From contig BLAL01000250.1 in the NCBI GenBank assembly GCA_015698045.1, forward strand, positions 620,001-684,000: a stretch of 64,000 bases of DNA, read 5' to 3'. Positions 24,875 to 37,361 of this stretch are shown here, in pieces. Made by a program: the position numbers and the translations under genes. Each line of letters starts with the position of its first letter. The first letter of the stretch is position 1. The DNA comes from Rhizophagus clarus (lineage: Eukaryota > Glomeromycota > Glomeromycetes > Glomerales > Glomeraceae). The notes under the pieces were generated by a model. It was not told where the DNA came from. It searched no databases and saw only the letters and a list, made by a program, of their open reading frames with translations.

Positions 24875-27035
24875 ATGGATGATGATAAGTTTTTACCAAA
24901 ATTATCGCAAAATTTACTCAAAATATTGGATGACGATGAATATCATGATATTATTATCGAAGTTGGCAATGACCCATACGTAAAAATATTTCGTGCGCAT
25001 ATGGTCATTTTAAACTATCGTTCTACTTATTTACAAAGGATTTTATCAATAAATAAAAAGAAAAATAAAGAAACTTTGGTACATATTAAATTACCGAATA
25101 TTTTACCTGAAATTTTTCAAATAATTTTGAGGTGAGTAATGAATAAAATAAATAAGTCTACATATTTTGTAAAAATAAATTTATATGTATTAATTCTTAT
25201 GAAATGTTTATTCAGATATATTTACGGAGGAAGACTTTCTTTAGATGAATGTGATACCTTGAGAATTATTAAGGTCTTAGTTGCCGCTAGTGAACTTAAT
25301 CTTCAAGAATTAGTTAGCTATTTACAACTCTATATAATTAAGAATAATAAAAATTGGATGGAACAAAATTTTAACCTCGTATATCAAACAAGTTTTGAAA
25401 ATAATTCTTTCTTAGAACTTCAAAAATATTGTACTAACTTAATTTCAAAAAGACCAGATAAGATACTTAAATCAATTAGTTTTTCTTCAATTCCAGAAAA
25501 ACTTCTAATCTCAATTATTCGAAATAATAATCATCAAATGAGCGAAATTCAAGTTTGGAAATATGTACTTAAATGGGGACTTGCCCAAAACCCGGAACTT
25601 TCTACTGACCCTGCAACCTTTTCAAAAGAAGATTTCAATATATTAAAAAATACATTACAACATATTGTTCCTTTTATTAAGTTTAACGATTTAACTTCTA
25701 GAGAATTTTCTGATGAAGTATTACCTTATAAGAAAATTTTACCAAAAGAATTATATAAGGATTTATTGAAAAAATTTTTAAATTTACATCCAGATAGCAA
25801 ACTAACTGATAACTTAAAAAGTATCGATTCAAAAATTATTACATTTCAACATGCTGAACTAATCTCGAAATGGATTGAAAAATTTGATATTACGCACGAG
25901 TCAACTTCTTTATATGAATTCAAATTACTTCTTCGTGGATCTCGAGATGGGTTTACACCTAATAAATTTCATGAGATTTGTGATAATCGATCTTGTACTA
26001 TAACGATTATTAAAGCAAAAGGTAATAACCAAATTCTTGGAGGATACAATCCAATTGAATGGAAATCTGAACGTGGTTATGTTGCTACTAAAGATAGTTT
26101 TATATTTTCATTTGAGAATGGTAATGATATTAATAATCATATTTTAAGTCGTGTTATTAATAAAAATTATGCCATATTTAATGACCATACTTATGGTCCA
26201 TCATTTGGTTGCGCCGATCTTATTTTGCGAGGGGATAGTGGTCATTGTATAAAGGATAGTTATGAAAAACGAATCAGAGGAGCTTTAGGTATAATTATTA
26301 GTTACCTTTTATATATAACTTTCCAAAACTTATTTTTAAAAGAATTATTTCCAATTTCTTTATAATTTTGTACAGAATCAGCCTTGCATTATTCTATACG
26401 TTGTGATTGCTGTAACTATACTATCCGCGGAGAGAGATGGAAGTGTACATCCTGTGCAGATTATGATTTATGTCAAATTTGTAAACCAAAATCACATATT
26501 CATAATCATCCAGCTGGTCACAGGTTCCAACTTATACCACATTCAAAAACTTCTCATCGCGCTCCTCGTATGTACTACCATGTCTTTTGAATACAGCATT
26601 CTATAATACTTATAAATTATTTATATAATCTCTTTATATTATTTTATAGAATTTCTTAAGCATTATGTAATATGTGATTCCTGTAACAAGTCAATCTGTG
26701 GAATGAGATGGAAATGCACATTTTGCGAGAAATATAATTTATGTCAAGATTGTAAGTTCAAATCGTCAAATATTCATGATAATAATCATGCGTTTCGACC
26801 TATTGCATATTTAGAACACATTCCATTATCGTTTTCCGGTATGTTACTATAAAATCTTTTTGAATTCAATTATACAAAATAATATTTATTAATTTTATAT
26901 TTTATCATTGTAGTAGAAAATGCTCCTACTTGTGACTATTGTAAATTAACCTGTACCAGTTATATGTGTGTTAAATGTGCCAATGGTGAATTTCTTGTAG
27001 AAGAATATGAACTATTTCAAGTTATAAAAAGATAA
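24875..27035 (+). CDS. BTB-BACK-TLDc-ZZ-ZZ protein, copy A (610 aa)
   Basis: Five exons: 24875-25131, 25216-26288, 26376-26567, 26650-26838, 26914-27035. Intron 1 is phase 2 and the rest phase 1. Domains: BTB/POZ, residues 1 to about 130 (YHDIIIEVG, FRAHMVILNYRS, IYGGRL); BACK, about 130-240; TLDc, about 293-443 (LLRGSRDGFTPNKFHEIC, GGYNPIEW, FGCADLIL); ZZ finger 1 from about 450 (CDCC, CTSC, DLCQIC, HNHPAGH); ZZ finger 2 from about 512 (CDSC, CTFC, NLCQDC); a C-terminal CDYC...CVKC pair. BTB-BACK proteins commonly recruit substrates to Cullin-3 ubiquitin ligases. TLDc domains occur in oxidative-stress and V-ATPase-binding proteins. ZZ fingers bind protein tails or N-degrons. A Cullin-3 adaptor role is inferred. 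Each ZZ finger occupies its own symmetric phase-1 exon. The near-twin is at 56688-58859. Confidence 0.9.
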
Positions 27036-27249
27036 AATATAATTTGGATTTCAGTGCTATTATGAAGATTAGAATGTTCTGAAAAGTTATGAAAAGATAA
27101 AAAAAAAAAAAATGAGACATGACAAAAATTTGGTTAATAAAGAATTTCGTTTATTTATTAAAGTTGTTCGAAAATGAGTATATTATAGTCAAATATAAAT
27201 ATTATAACAATGTATTAAAAAAAAGGCATCTAGAAATATAATCATCAAA

Positions 27250-27640
27250 TAAAAAAATTAAAGGGTATTTCTATAGTTCTAACCAGAATTAATGAACTAA
27301 GATTCACTCAGGATTTTAACTAATTCTAACCAAATATTTAATTTCCGCTCGATTGTAGAGGAATCAGCTAAAGCAATGAAGAATAACCAAAGATAAGAAC
27401 CACAAAATCAATATTAAGGCCACAAAATCAATACTAAAGTCCAATAAATGAACCCAAAGCAAAAAAAAAACGAAATGTAAAAACAAACCCAAGCTCAAAA
27501 TGAAACGATAAATAAAACCGATGCAAAAAGTAATACCCAAAACAAACAATAAATAAATAAAACTCGAGAATGAGATGGAAAAACATCGAAAATTAAGATC
27601 AAAGGCTGAAGACAAATCAATACCCGAAAACGAAATGGAA
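27250..27640. repeat. Downstream end of inverted duplication, low-complexity
   Basis: From AATATTTAATT near 27336 through GGAATCAGCTAAA at 27360 and the AACCCAAGCTCAAAATG region at 27487, this text recurs as its complement at 56160-56470 downstream of the twin BTB gene. The interior is an A-rich, imperfectly repeated sequence. The minus-strand frames across it are low-complexity artefacts. Confidence 0.7.
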
Positions 27641-27880
27641 GTTTTGGCAATTTATTTGCAATTTTTTTTTTTATTTGTAAAAAAAGAAAAAAGACCTTAT
27701 TGTATATGAATAATAACGTGATACAGGACTGAAAGACCGCAGTCATACACCAAGACACTTTTTAAGGTGTAGGTCCGTAGGACCGTTGTCTTATAGGACC
27801 GATGACCATCTTAATTCCCACGTGACTTTTGGCCTAGTGTGTCAGTCCGTTTTATAATTTCTAACTTTATTTGCAAGTGA

Positions 27881-28138
27881 TTATTGCCAGTAATTTTCAA
27901 CTTCCAAACATTCATTAGCAGGATGTACCTCTATTTCTTCTGGACGTCCACGCCCCCAATGCCTTGGACAGTAATCACAGGTTGCACTCCCATATCCATG
28001 TGTATCAGTATATGTATCAGGGTCGCTAGTTTTATAATAATTCCAAATCTGTTCTCTAGGTCGACCTCCTTGTCATTTACGCTTTCCATTTTGATTCTGT
28101 GGTTCTTCAGAATGAGTATCAGCTTGAGGTAACTCGTT
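27881..28138 (-). pseudogene. BED zinc-finger fragment of a hAT-type transposase
   Basis: On the minus strand the translation reads KRK, a stop codon (28073-28075), then RPREQIWNYY...YGSATCDYCPRHWGRGRPEEIEVHPANEC, ending at a stop at 27881. The C-x-x-C ... H-x-x-x-C arrangement and the trailing R-G-R-P are what I expect of the BED finger at the N-terminus of hAT transposases. No hATC dimerisation domain follows, and the in-frame stop precedes the finger, so the locus is a dead fragment. GGTCC-rich text at 27760-27810, also seen at 31800-32050, may belong to the same element. Confidence 0.7.
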
Positions 28139-28739
28139 TAAAAATGTATTTTTAGTATGGCATTTAACAATTATAATAACAAGCTGAAACTAAAATCCAA
28201 AACTACTTTATCATTTAGTTTCAGTTAAATCGGCATTACCAATTATGAAGAAATTAGCTATATGAAGAATAACAATGTGACAAATAGAGTTTTTGTTACT
28301 TAATAAATTTTCCCAGTATACTTATGAAAAATAGAAGCGCGGAGGTGTGTCGTGGAGTGACAAATTTTTACTACGACCATGTGAGGAAGAATTTTGGTAA
28401 TGCTAGAAGCAAGTGAATGTGACAAATAGGATTTACGGGCTAAAAGAAAAAAGTCCATAGGTAAATAATAAAAATAAAGCGAAACGTGAAGGGTATGACG
28501 TGAGTGATAAATAAACAAGTCACGATTTTTATTTCTATTATTAATGCACTAATGAATCGCAGAAATAAATTTTTTAATCGGTCACTGTGAATAGCCATAG
28601 CTATACATAATAGTCATTCAATTAAGAATGATGCTCTAATCTAAAAAAAAAAAATTCTATTTAATAATGCTACCTAAAATATAACTACGAAGCCTATCAT
28701 AAAAAAAAATACATTAAGAAGAAAATTATTCTAAATCTT

Positions 28740-29070
28740 TAAACAAAGTGTCATCGATATACTCATTAACCAATCTAATACACTAGGACATTTCACAACA
28801 AATTTTGACCTGTATAATGAATGATTCTCCTCTATTTTTTTCTTTTTTCCTAAATTCATTTTCTCGTTCTTCTATTAAATCTTCTTCGGCCAGTAATCTT
28901 GACGTACAAGTTTTGCTAACGTGATTAAATTCCAGAGCTCAATCCGTAATATTTTCCGTAAATGATCTTCTCCTTGTCTTGCTTGTTTATGCGAAGCCAT
29001 TCTTCTTTCGTTAATCCAAATGTTCTGATTCATGATCCGTGATGTCGATTTCATATGACTGCTTCTATAA
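28740..29070 (-). pseudogene. Decayed coding relic, family unknown
   Basis: On the minus strand from about 29060 a readable frame runs through SRIMNQNIWINERRMASHKQ and on to LVRQDYWPKK, then stops. A neighbouring frame continues with a Glu/Arg/Lys-rich stretch (LIEERENEFRKKEKNRGE). The composition is protein-like and the frame is broken at least once. It lies upstream, in the same orientation, of the BED-finger relic and could belong to the same dead transposon. I do not recognise the domain. Confidence 0.35.
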
Positions 29071-29704
29071 AATTAAATAATATAATTCTTTCTTTATTAT
29101 GTAATGCAATCTAGGAACTTTATCATGCTGAGTCGCGAATCGACATATCATTAAATCTTAGCGAATTTGTTCAGATTAATAAACAGGTCATGGTTGTAGT
29201 ATAGTGTGTTAAAAATTCAAATCATATTACCATACATATTGTTATATATAGTATACATATACGATAAAAAATCATATATACAAAGCAAAAATTCCGCATA
29301 TGTACTAATTTACAAAACTATGCTATGTTTATTTACCTATTTATAGTGTCATATTTGTATATAATTTTATCTTTTAAGCATTATAAGAAAATTTGATGAT
29401 TACTGTATTTCACGTTAGAGTGATACTATTATTCATAAATTTACTCCTAATCTGTACCATTAAAAATGAGAGCAATGGATAAAAGTACAAATAGTAGTAA
29501 AGGTGCCAGTAATGGGGTTTCCGTGTCTCTTAAAAATACATACTGTATAATATTTAGCATAAAGTATTCTGCGACTAATATCGTTTAATTGATTGTTTGA
29601 CCAAAAATACTTTTTTAATGAATTTAATCAAATAAATAATGTTTAACATTTTTTTTGTTAACGAATTGGTCAAAGATAAAAGATTAAATTTTGCTATGAT
29701 CGGC

Positions 29705-30592
29705 AGTGCGTTACTATATAAATTCGGGGTGACGTTATTATAAACTATAAAACCTGCTGGTGATCACGCTGTAGCACCAAAATTCACGAAACTTTAAATA
29801 AAAAATTTTACGATTTTATTTATTTATTTAAGTCTTTACTTTGAGGCAGCGTCAGATTTGATGGGAATACACATATATGTATATGAGAATATATTATTAT
29901 TATTTGACAAGTAAAAGCAGGTAAATTTATATTTTTATGTGCTTTTATTCGTTTAAAACTATTTGTTTTATACATTTCTAATATTTTTTTCCTGCTTTAG
30001 GTTGCGTTTGCCATAACTTCCTTTATTTTTTGTGAAAAATAGCTTAATAAACTAATCTCAAATAGTAAAACGTTTGGTATATTAATTTATCCAGTTTTTA
30101 ATACGCAAACCTGAAATCTTTAACGACAAATTCTTTTGAATTATAGAATATTATTAGTGTATGTTTCTTAAAAAGTATTGAGACAAAAATAAAAAAAACA
30201 ATTATACCTTCATTAACAACAATAAATAATATTAATATTTTAGAAGGATTTTGTATAAGAAGGATATTTAGGCTAAATTTATCATTTTTAAATCTTTTCT
30301 ATTTGTGCCTTAATTACACTTGTTTCTGGACGAAAAATTAACACTTTGACAATAATATTTGGATAAATTTCATGAGGGAATCAGTTCATACTAGAAAAGC
30401 AAACGTTTAAGGTATAGTAGGTGTCAGATTTTAACGTTTTTTGCAAGTTATTATATGTAAAGTGTCGTTGCGATATTTTTCTTGGAATTTTAAGTCTCAT
30501 CATGTGATTTAGTGCCACAAAATTATTATTTGTCAATTTTTAACTTGATGCCGATCTCATTATTTTTCCCCGAATTTATATAGTAACGCACT
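29705..30592. mobile_element. 888-bp DNA element with 25-bp perfect TIRs
   Basis: The left end AGTGCGTTACTATATAAATT... (25 bp, running into CGGGG) is matched exactly by its complement at the right end (30568-30592). The interior is A+T-rich with no open frame of note, so the element is non-autonomous. Flanking bases do not show a clear target duplication, so I do not assign a superfamily. Confidence 0.75.
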
Positions 30593-32886
30593 ACGAATCG
30601 AATCTTAAAAAAGATTTTGAAGAAAATTAACGAATAACCTTAATTTACTTTTTAATGTTCGATATAATAATATCACACAATTTATCAAATTCCAATTTAA
30701 ATTTTTTATAATAGCAATAATTCTGGATTTCTTCTTACTTTAGGTGAAGAATTTTCACATTTCCAAATTATTTGTACTAGATTATTTGAAAGAAAAATGG
30801 TTCGAGTTCAAAACACTATAATTCTTTGTTATTAGATATAAATCTACTTATATTTTTAAATTTTTTATCAAGAATCAACAACCTGCTTACACCGACATTA
30901 ATATTGTATTGCTATTAGTATCTGCTAATACAAAATCAAACCTAACGTAACGATTCTATAATATTTATAAGATCATTTATACCGAATGGTCGTAACTTGA
31001 TTTTATGCTAGTATACAGCACACAATGTACTCGGAACTAAACGAAAGTAAGTTAAATTTTATTAATATTCGTTCATATTATTTGCTTCAATTAATCAACA
31101 AGTGTTTCTTCACGGACGGGAAAATCTAGAAAATATTTCGAATATATTTCTTTTTACTATTGACTATTAAGTGGATATAATTTTATTTTATTTAGAAATA
31201 GCAAATTATAAAGACAAGCTGTATAATAAATTATGATATGGTCATTAAACGATACTCATAATACCAGATTTAATTTTGTATATTGAATAGGTCAAGTACA
31301 TTTATTGTAACTAAAAATGATTTGTTATTACTTCTACATATAATTAAATAGTTAATTTAATCAATGAGAACTACGAAATATTGATAGATTTCGTCAATTT
31401 CGTCAATTTCGATAACTTTCGTAACTTGCGAAGTTTTGGGAATTTGAAATTTAGCGAAACTACGGAAACTAATTTTTGTTCGACACCTAATAAAACTCAC
31501 GGGTTTGCCCACAACACTATCTTTAAATAAGGGAGAATTTGTTTTTCAATGATCAATATATTATACCCAAAAAAAAAAATTAACCAATATGGAAAGAAAA
31601 GAAACAACTAACCATTTTCATCATCCAATTAACCAGAAAGGGAAGAAAAGGTGGGAAAAGTTATAAAGTTATTCTTAATTAAGTCCAAAATCAAATAAAA
31701 AAAAAAAATTAATAAAATATTGACGAGTGACTATATTATAATAATAAGATTCTATTGGTTCATAGTACGAAGAAAATTTATAACTATGCGGAATCACATG
31801 ATAGTAAGAAATAGGGTCCTAGTCTTCACGGTCTTCGATCCGTGATTTGAGAATTGGTCCGGACAGGACCGATTATATAAAGTTTTCACCCTATAAAAAA
31901 GATGACAAGTTATAACAAACATGATCGACATTTTGCTGATCAACAACTCGTTATTGTAAAAAAAAATATTTAAAAAAACTTTAAGGCCGACCCGGCCCTG
32001 GCTGAAAGACTGGTCTTTTGGGAACCGGGCCGGACCGATTCAACCTTAACAAGAAACCTTAAATATAATTTTAGAATTCCTTATAGAATTCATAAATAAT
32101 TAGATTGTTCTTTCTTGCCTTTCTAAGAGGAAAGTTCCATAAATTTTAAGAAATAAATATTTGCTTCATCCCTATTATATTTTTGCGATTATGACTCAGT
32201 AACGCCGATTTTATTATAAGGTAATCAGTTTTATTTCATTTTTCCGTAAATGTCGCACATATGTACGCTACTTTACTTTTATAAATTCGAACACAATATG
32301 TTAAATATCATGTATTTTAAACAATAATAAGGAATTTTATTATTTTCGGCTGCTTTATTTATATAAACAAATAAATAAGCCCAGGTAGAATATTTCTATC
32401 ACTTGTTTCTCCGATTGAACAATAAAATCTACAACAAAGCTAATCTTTTAAAGTATTTGTTTAACGACAATTGTCTATCAATAAACTTATTATACTATGC
32501 ACTCATAATATTAATAATAATGCAATACTTGTTGTATCCATATCAAAATCGTACTTCGGTCGAATTATCAGCATTTTCATCACAATTTTTTCTGCAACTA
32601 GCACAACATTATTTTATACCACTTGCATCACAGATGCTTTCAATTAACTTATTTTCGGTACTTCGATATCTATTCTCTTCCTACATAAAGTTTTTATAAT
32701 AATTATATTTAGCTTTTGCTTTTGGCTGATAGAAAGAAACCATTTATGCACTGTATGATTGCATGCATTATTATTTATCCATTTATAGATGTTCATAAAC
32801 AAAGAACGTCATATGCTCACATGATGGAAATTTTAAACCAGAAAGAAATATAAATCAAAATAGTGATTCAATTAATTTTGAAAATC
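30593..32886. other. Intergenic with scattered repeats
   Basis: No gene is supported. 31385-31440 holds short TTTCGTCAA direct repeats. 31810-32045 is a GGTCC/GGACC-rich patch. The plus-strand frame at 32403-32699 begins at a TTG and looks spurious. Confidence 0.45.
31810..32045. repeat. GGTCC/GGACCG-rich patch
   Basis: Two clusters (31813-31875 and 31988-32043) are rich in GGTCC, GGACC and CCGGGCCGG words, much higher in G+C than the surroundings, separated by about 110 bp of A+T-rich text. Similar words occur at 27760-27810. I read it as the termini of a small repetitive element, possibly hAT-related; that assignment is inference. Confidence 0.45.
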
Positions 32887-33056
32887 CTGTCAAACTCCGA
32901 TATCGGGACTCATAAAATTTTGGAAAAAATATCGTTATATCAAAATTATACCAATATTTACAGTATATGCTCCCATATATGGTGGGAAAATGAAATCCCA
33001 TCGTTATATCGAATTTGTAATATATATCGGTATATCGGTATATCGAGGTTAGACTG
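32887..33056. mobile_element. Possible pogo-like MITE
   Basis: The right end, read inward, is CAGTCTAACCTCGATATACC; the left end is CTGTCAAACTCCGATATCGG. The words resemble pogo/Tigger TIRs (CAGT...ACCTCGATAT). The two ends agree at about two-thirds of positions. TA follows the right end but does not precede the left. The 170-bp body has repeated TATCG words. Tentative. Confidence 0.35.
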
Positions 33057-33573
33057 TAATCATTCATCGACAAAATAAACATATGATACCTTGTGCCGTG
33101 ACACAAATGTGATCATATTTAACTTAAATAAACTTGTGAACAATATTTATGATGAATTAAAAATTATCTTCTGACGCCATAAATGATGCCGTTTATAGTT
33201 TTTCGTAAAGTAAATTACAGAATCCATCATCTAAAGAACATAGGTTCAGTTCCTGGGATGAGCAGGATAATTTGGAATTATCCGGACATCCGTGACATAA
33301 CGGCATCAAACGTGACTACGGAATAAAAAACGATCATATGTAAGACCACCTGATCAGTAGATCCGGTAATCTGTGGATAAAATTTTCCGAATACATGTAT
33401 TTTAAGAAATAAACGATCATATGTTCAAATTTGTAGTAAACATTTTTAAAATGCGCTTAATATTTATATATAAATAAAAAATTTTTTTTATTAAGACGGA
33501 AAAAAAACTTTATTCCGAATACCAATATATATGCTGTATGTATCTCACTCTCTTTCTTTTTATTTTAAAAAAG

Positions 33574-35760
33574 ATGAAATCTGCAAATGAGGATATATCA
33601 TTTGATCCTACGCCAAATTTAAATATTGCATTCATTTCATTCATTCCTTTTAAAAATGACGTCGTCAGATGTAGTGATTGTAACAATGTATATTCTGAAA
33701 CACCTAATTTTAAGCAAAAATATTGCGAATATTGTATGAGAAAGTTTATTAAGAAAACCAAAAATTACCACAAGTGCATAGATGTAACACAAATAAATAC
33801 AAATGTTAAGCATGAAACAATTGAAAATGTAAAATCTAGTACGACGCTAAGTATGCAAAAATGGTATTTTAAACAAGTAATTCCACAAACAGATTATTTA
33901 CTACGTTACGATACTTTCGATAACGAGATAATCGAATATGAAAAAAATTGTAATTTATGCGGAAAATTAATGATAAATTCGAAATATAAATTTAAACTTA
34001 TGTTATGTTCTTCCTGTTATTTAATGTCTTCCGAATGGATAAAATCAGCTTTGACCAAAGAACTTATTCCGATACTTTATTTACCATGGTGGGACGCTAC
34101 TAGTCAGTGCATTGTATGTGATAATGAACTAGAATTTAAATTCGAATCAGTTGGATGTCAAAAATGGTGTTTAAAATGGTGTTTAAATTGTTATATAATT
34201 TACACAGGGTGTAGATATTGTTTAACTACAAATATTATTTTTGGAATTACAAGTCAATCTAAATGCAGAAAATGCGAAAGAATTACACGCATAAATATTG
34301 ATATTTCAAATATTAATAGTGAAAATCTATATATAGAAGAATTTCTCGTCTCCACCAGATTAAATATTAATAATAACGATCAGATTATTAATTGTATAAA
34401 AAATATTAGTAACGATTATAAGGGTTATAATCCATTGGATAAGTATTATGATGTCATATATGAACTTAGGAATGCTTTTTCAAAACCAGTAATGGAATGG
34501 ATACCATATTCTCGAATTACAAATTGCGAAAAAATAGCCGAAGGAGGGTTTGGAATTATTTATAAAGCAATTTTATTAGATGCTAGAACTCAATATGATG
34601 ATTTTTTAAGCATTAGAGAAAAAAATAAAACTGTGGCTATAAAAAGGTTTTTAAATTCGGAAAATATTGACAAATTTTTTTTGAATGAGGTAAACTGAAG
34701 TTTATTTTTATTCCAAAGGTATATACTACACGTTTTGTTGATCAATGTTTTTTTTTTCTTTAGCTAAAATCACTTTATCAATGTTACAATAAATTTGATA
34801 ATATAATAAGATATTATGGCATTACCAGAGATCCTGAAACTAAAGATTTTATGTTAATAATGAAATTAGCATCAGGTGGCAATTTACATGATTATTTACA
34901 AAAAAATTTTAAGGATGTCACTTGGAATAACAAACTTTATATCTTATGGCAAATTTCTGCGGGGTAAGTTATTTTATTATTTTTCTAAATATAATTTAAA
35001 AAATATTCATTAATTGTTTTCTAGACTTCATACTATCCACGAGGTAAATTTTATACATCGTGATTTTCACAGTGGTAATATATTGTTAGAATCTGAATCA
35101 TCTAATAAATGGAAAATAGCTGATTTGGGATTATCACAACCTGCAAACAGTGCTTCATTGAATAATAAAATATATGGAGTAATACCTTACATCGCACCAG
35201 AAGTATTTAAAGGTGCTGCATTTTCAAAGAAATCTGATATATATAGTATGGGTATGATTATGTGGGAACTTACAACGGGTTGTAAACCTTTTGATAATGT
35301 TGAACATAATACGGAACTTATTTATAAAATTATTGATGGAAATAAACCCGAAATTACAAATGATACACCTGTTTGTTATGCCTATTTAATGGAAAGATGT
35401 TGGAATTCTAATCCTTCAGAAAGACCTTCTGCAAAAGAAATTCTTGAACTTACTTATGCGTGGTCATTTTTACAAAAGGATTGTGAAATGTTCAATGAAG
35501 CTGAAGAAATGAGAGTGGATTTAATAAAATTAAAGAAACTTGGTCCTGGATTTGTTGAAAAAACTTATTTAAATACATTTTACACAAGTATTCCATTGGA
35601 TTCTCTTATTTCGTCTATTAACTCATGTTTGATAAGTCCAGGAGGTGCGTATTATGTGTAATATTTTCTGTACGATTTCTAAAAAGCACGAAACAATAAA
35701 CGAATCTTTATTTTTCTAGAATATACGAAAGAATATGAGCTCGACATTAATAATATTTAA
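33574..35760 (+). CDS. Protein kinase, TKL-like, long Cys-rich N-terminus (about 658 aa)
   Basis: Four exons: 33574-34689, 34764-34963, 35025-35644, 35720-35760, with intron phases 0, 2 and 1. The first 300 residues carry many cysteine pairs (CSDC, YCEYC, CNLC, CSSC, CIVC, CRYC, CRKC), suggesting several zinc-binding modules. The kinase domain then follows: glycine loop AEGGFGIIYK, lysine K357 in VAIKRF, HRDFHSGN at 450-457, DLG at 472-474, and YIAPE. All catalytic positions are filled. The short last exon ends in EYTKEYELDI, the same tail motif as the two other kinases here. An in-frame ATG at 33538 would add 12 hydrophobic residues, but they are encoded by a pyrimidine tract that looks like leader, so I prefer 33574. 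It has no near copy in the window. Substrate unknown; zinc-dependent regulation is inference. Confidence 0.87.
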
Positions 35761-36034
35761 AATATTTAGTTCACGGAGTTTAAGAAAATGACTAAATATA
35801 TAAACAATCGGATCAAAATTTGAATAATGAAGTGATTATAGATGGGCGTTAATATGAGTTTTCTTTTTTAATGCTATGTGTCATATTCGGATACTCACGA
35901 ATATTTATTTACGCCAATCATCCGATTGTGATTTATAATTACCTTTTAATTTTGTTATTTTATTTCTATTTTTTTAATATATTTGATTTACCGAGAAAAG
36001 AAAAAAAAACAATACATAGTTGCCTTTATATGGG

Positions 36035-36171
36035 CCCTATGAAAAAGGAATTCCGGAATTTTTCTGAAATTTGTCCTCATTCTCCAAAAAATTTTTGGAT
36101 CCGGAATATGCACATTTCAGTACATTTCCGGACATTTCCGCTGCAAATTTCGGAATTCTTTTTTTATAGGG
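36035..36171. mobile_element. MITE, CCCTAT family, 137 bp
   Basis: Ends CCCTATGAAAAAGGAATTCC and the complement of CCCTATAAAAAAAGAATTCC. TGGG abuts both ends (3-4 bp duplication). The interior contains CCGGACATTTCCG-type words shared with the elements at 7522 and 60345. It lies 275 bp downstream of the third kinase gene. No coding capacity. Confidence 0.75.
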
Positions 36172-37361
36172 TGGGCTTGGGCCAAGTGTGCTGTGTGTAA
36201 CTAACGTACAGTACATGTACATGTTAATAACAAAAGAACAAACTTAGAATGGTAACAATCTCGTTATCACCTGCATGAATTTACACAGTGCTAATTGTGT
36301 CATAGTATAAAAAAAAAGATTCTTAACTTTTTCAGTTATAATTAATCTATGGCAGACGATAATAATCCTGCATGCAAATCGTTATGAATTATTCTATTAC
36401 TTCACATTTTTATAGGATTTTATATTTCACTTTTTTTTATTTTTGTTTTGATCTCTTAAATTAATATCTTTAATATTCTTACCGAATTCTTATATGAAAA
36501 AAACCGAAAACTATACATAGTGTTTAAAATATAAAAGTAGTATATAGGCGGACTATTGTCATTTATTATTTCACTTTTTAATTCTGAACGAAATATTTAC
36601 AATTGGAAACAGATTTATTGTAATATTTTTTTTTTTGACTCACTGTAACACTAAAGTATCACGTGGTTTTGTACCTGTAGAAATGTCGTTTTTAATTTGT
36701 CAAAAATTTTTTTTTGTTATAGTTTCTCTCATAGACACGTTCTTTCAAATTTCATTGGCATTTGTTTAATTTTGTGCAAGAAAAAAAAAGTCAAATAAAA
36801 ATAGTTGGAAATAAAGTTTACCATTTTCATATCTCCATATTTGGTAGAAGGATAACAAGTTTCTTTTGACCGAGACTAAAAGTCTCCTTAATTCAGTGGA
36901 AAAGACCCCAATATTTGCCGACTTGAACTTTTTTTAAAAATCTATTTTAGACGTAAAAAAATAGGACTTGGCGGTCTAGTGCCTTATTGATTTGTAAGTT
37001 CAAAAATATCCTGATTCATTTACACTATTGGTACCTAAAACTTGTTTAATATTAATAATGGACTCACCATCTGTATGTATATTTATAGTTAAAACTTAAA
37101 ATTCACATGCATTCCATTCCTCCATAGATTATTTTCAGTAATTAACACCTGAAATCATTATCAGTGTTTACAAATTTTTATGAATTTTTAATAGAACCAC
37201 AGTAATATAAATTTCACAGGATTTTCATGTGCATTTTTTTCAGGATCTAAAAAAGGACAAAATTCTTGCTGATGATATTACCTTAACCATGATGACCATT
37301 TTCACATGAAACGCGGCAAAAATTAGGATTATTTCTTAAGAATTTTTTTTTTTTTAATAAA
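36172..37361. other. Intergenic
   Basis: A+T-rich sequence without supportable genes or bounded repeats. Confidence 0.45.

Noticed and set aside
27364..28132. Hydrophobic frames on both strands near 27.4-28.1 kb
   Set aside because: They are antisense shadows of the A-rich repeat and of the BED-finger relic.
31810..32045. tRNA or other structured RNA in the G+C-rich patch
   Set aside because: No cloverleaf with T-arm GGTTCGA and A/B boxes could be traced; the words are GGTCC/GGACC repeats.
33538..33573. Start of kinase 3 at 33538 with a hydrophobic leader as signal peptide
   Set aside because: The 12 residues come from a TCTCTTTCTTTTTATTTT tract typical of a leader, are too short for a signal peptide, and precede a cytoplasmic-type kinase.
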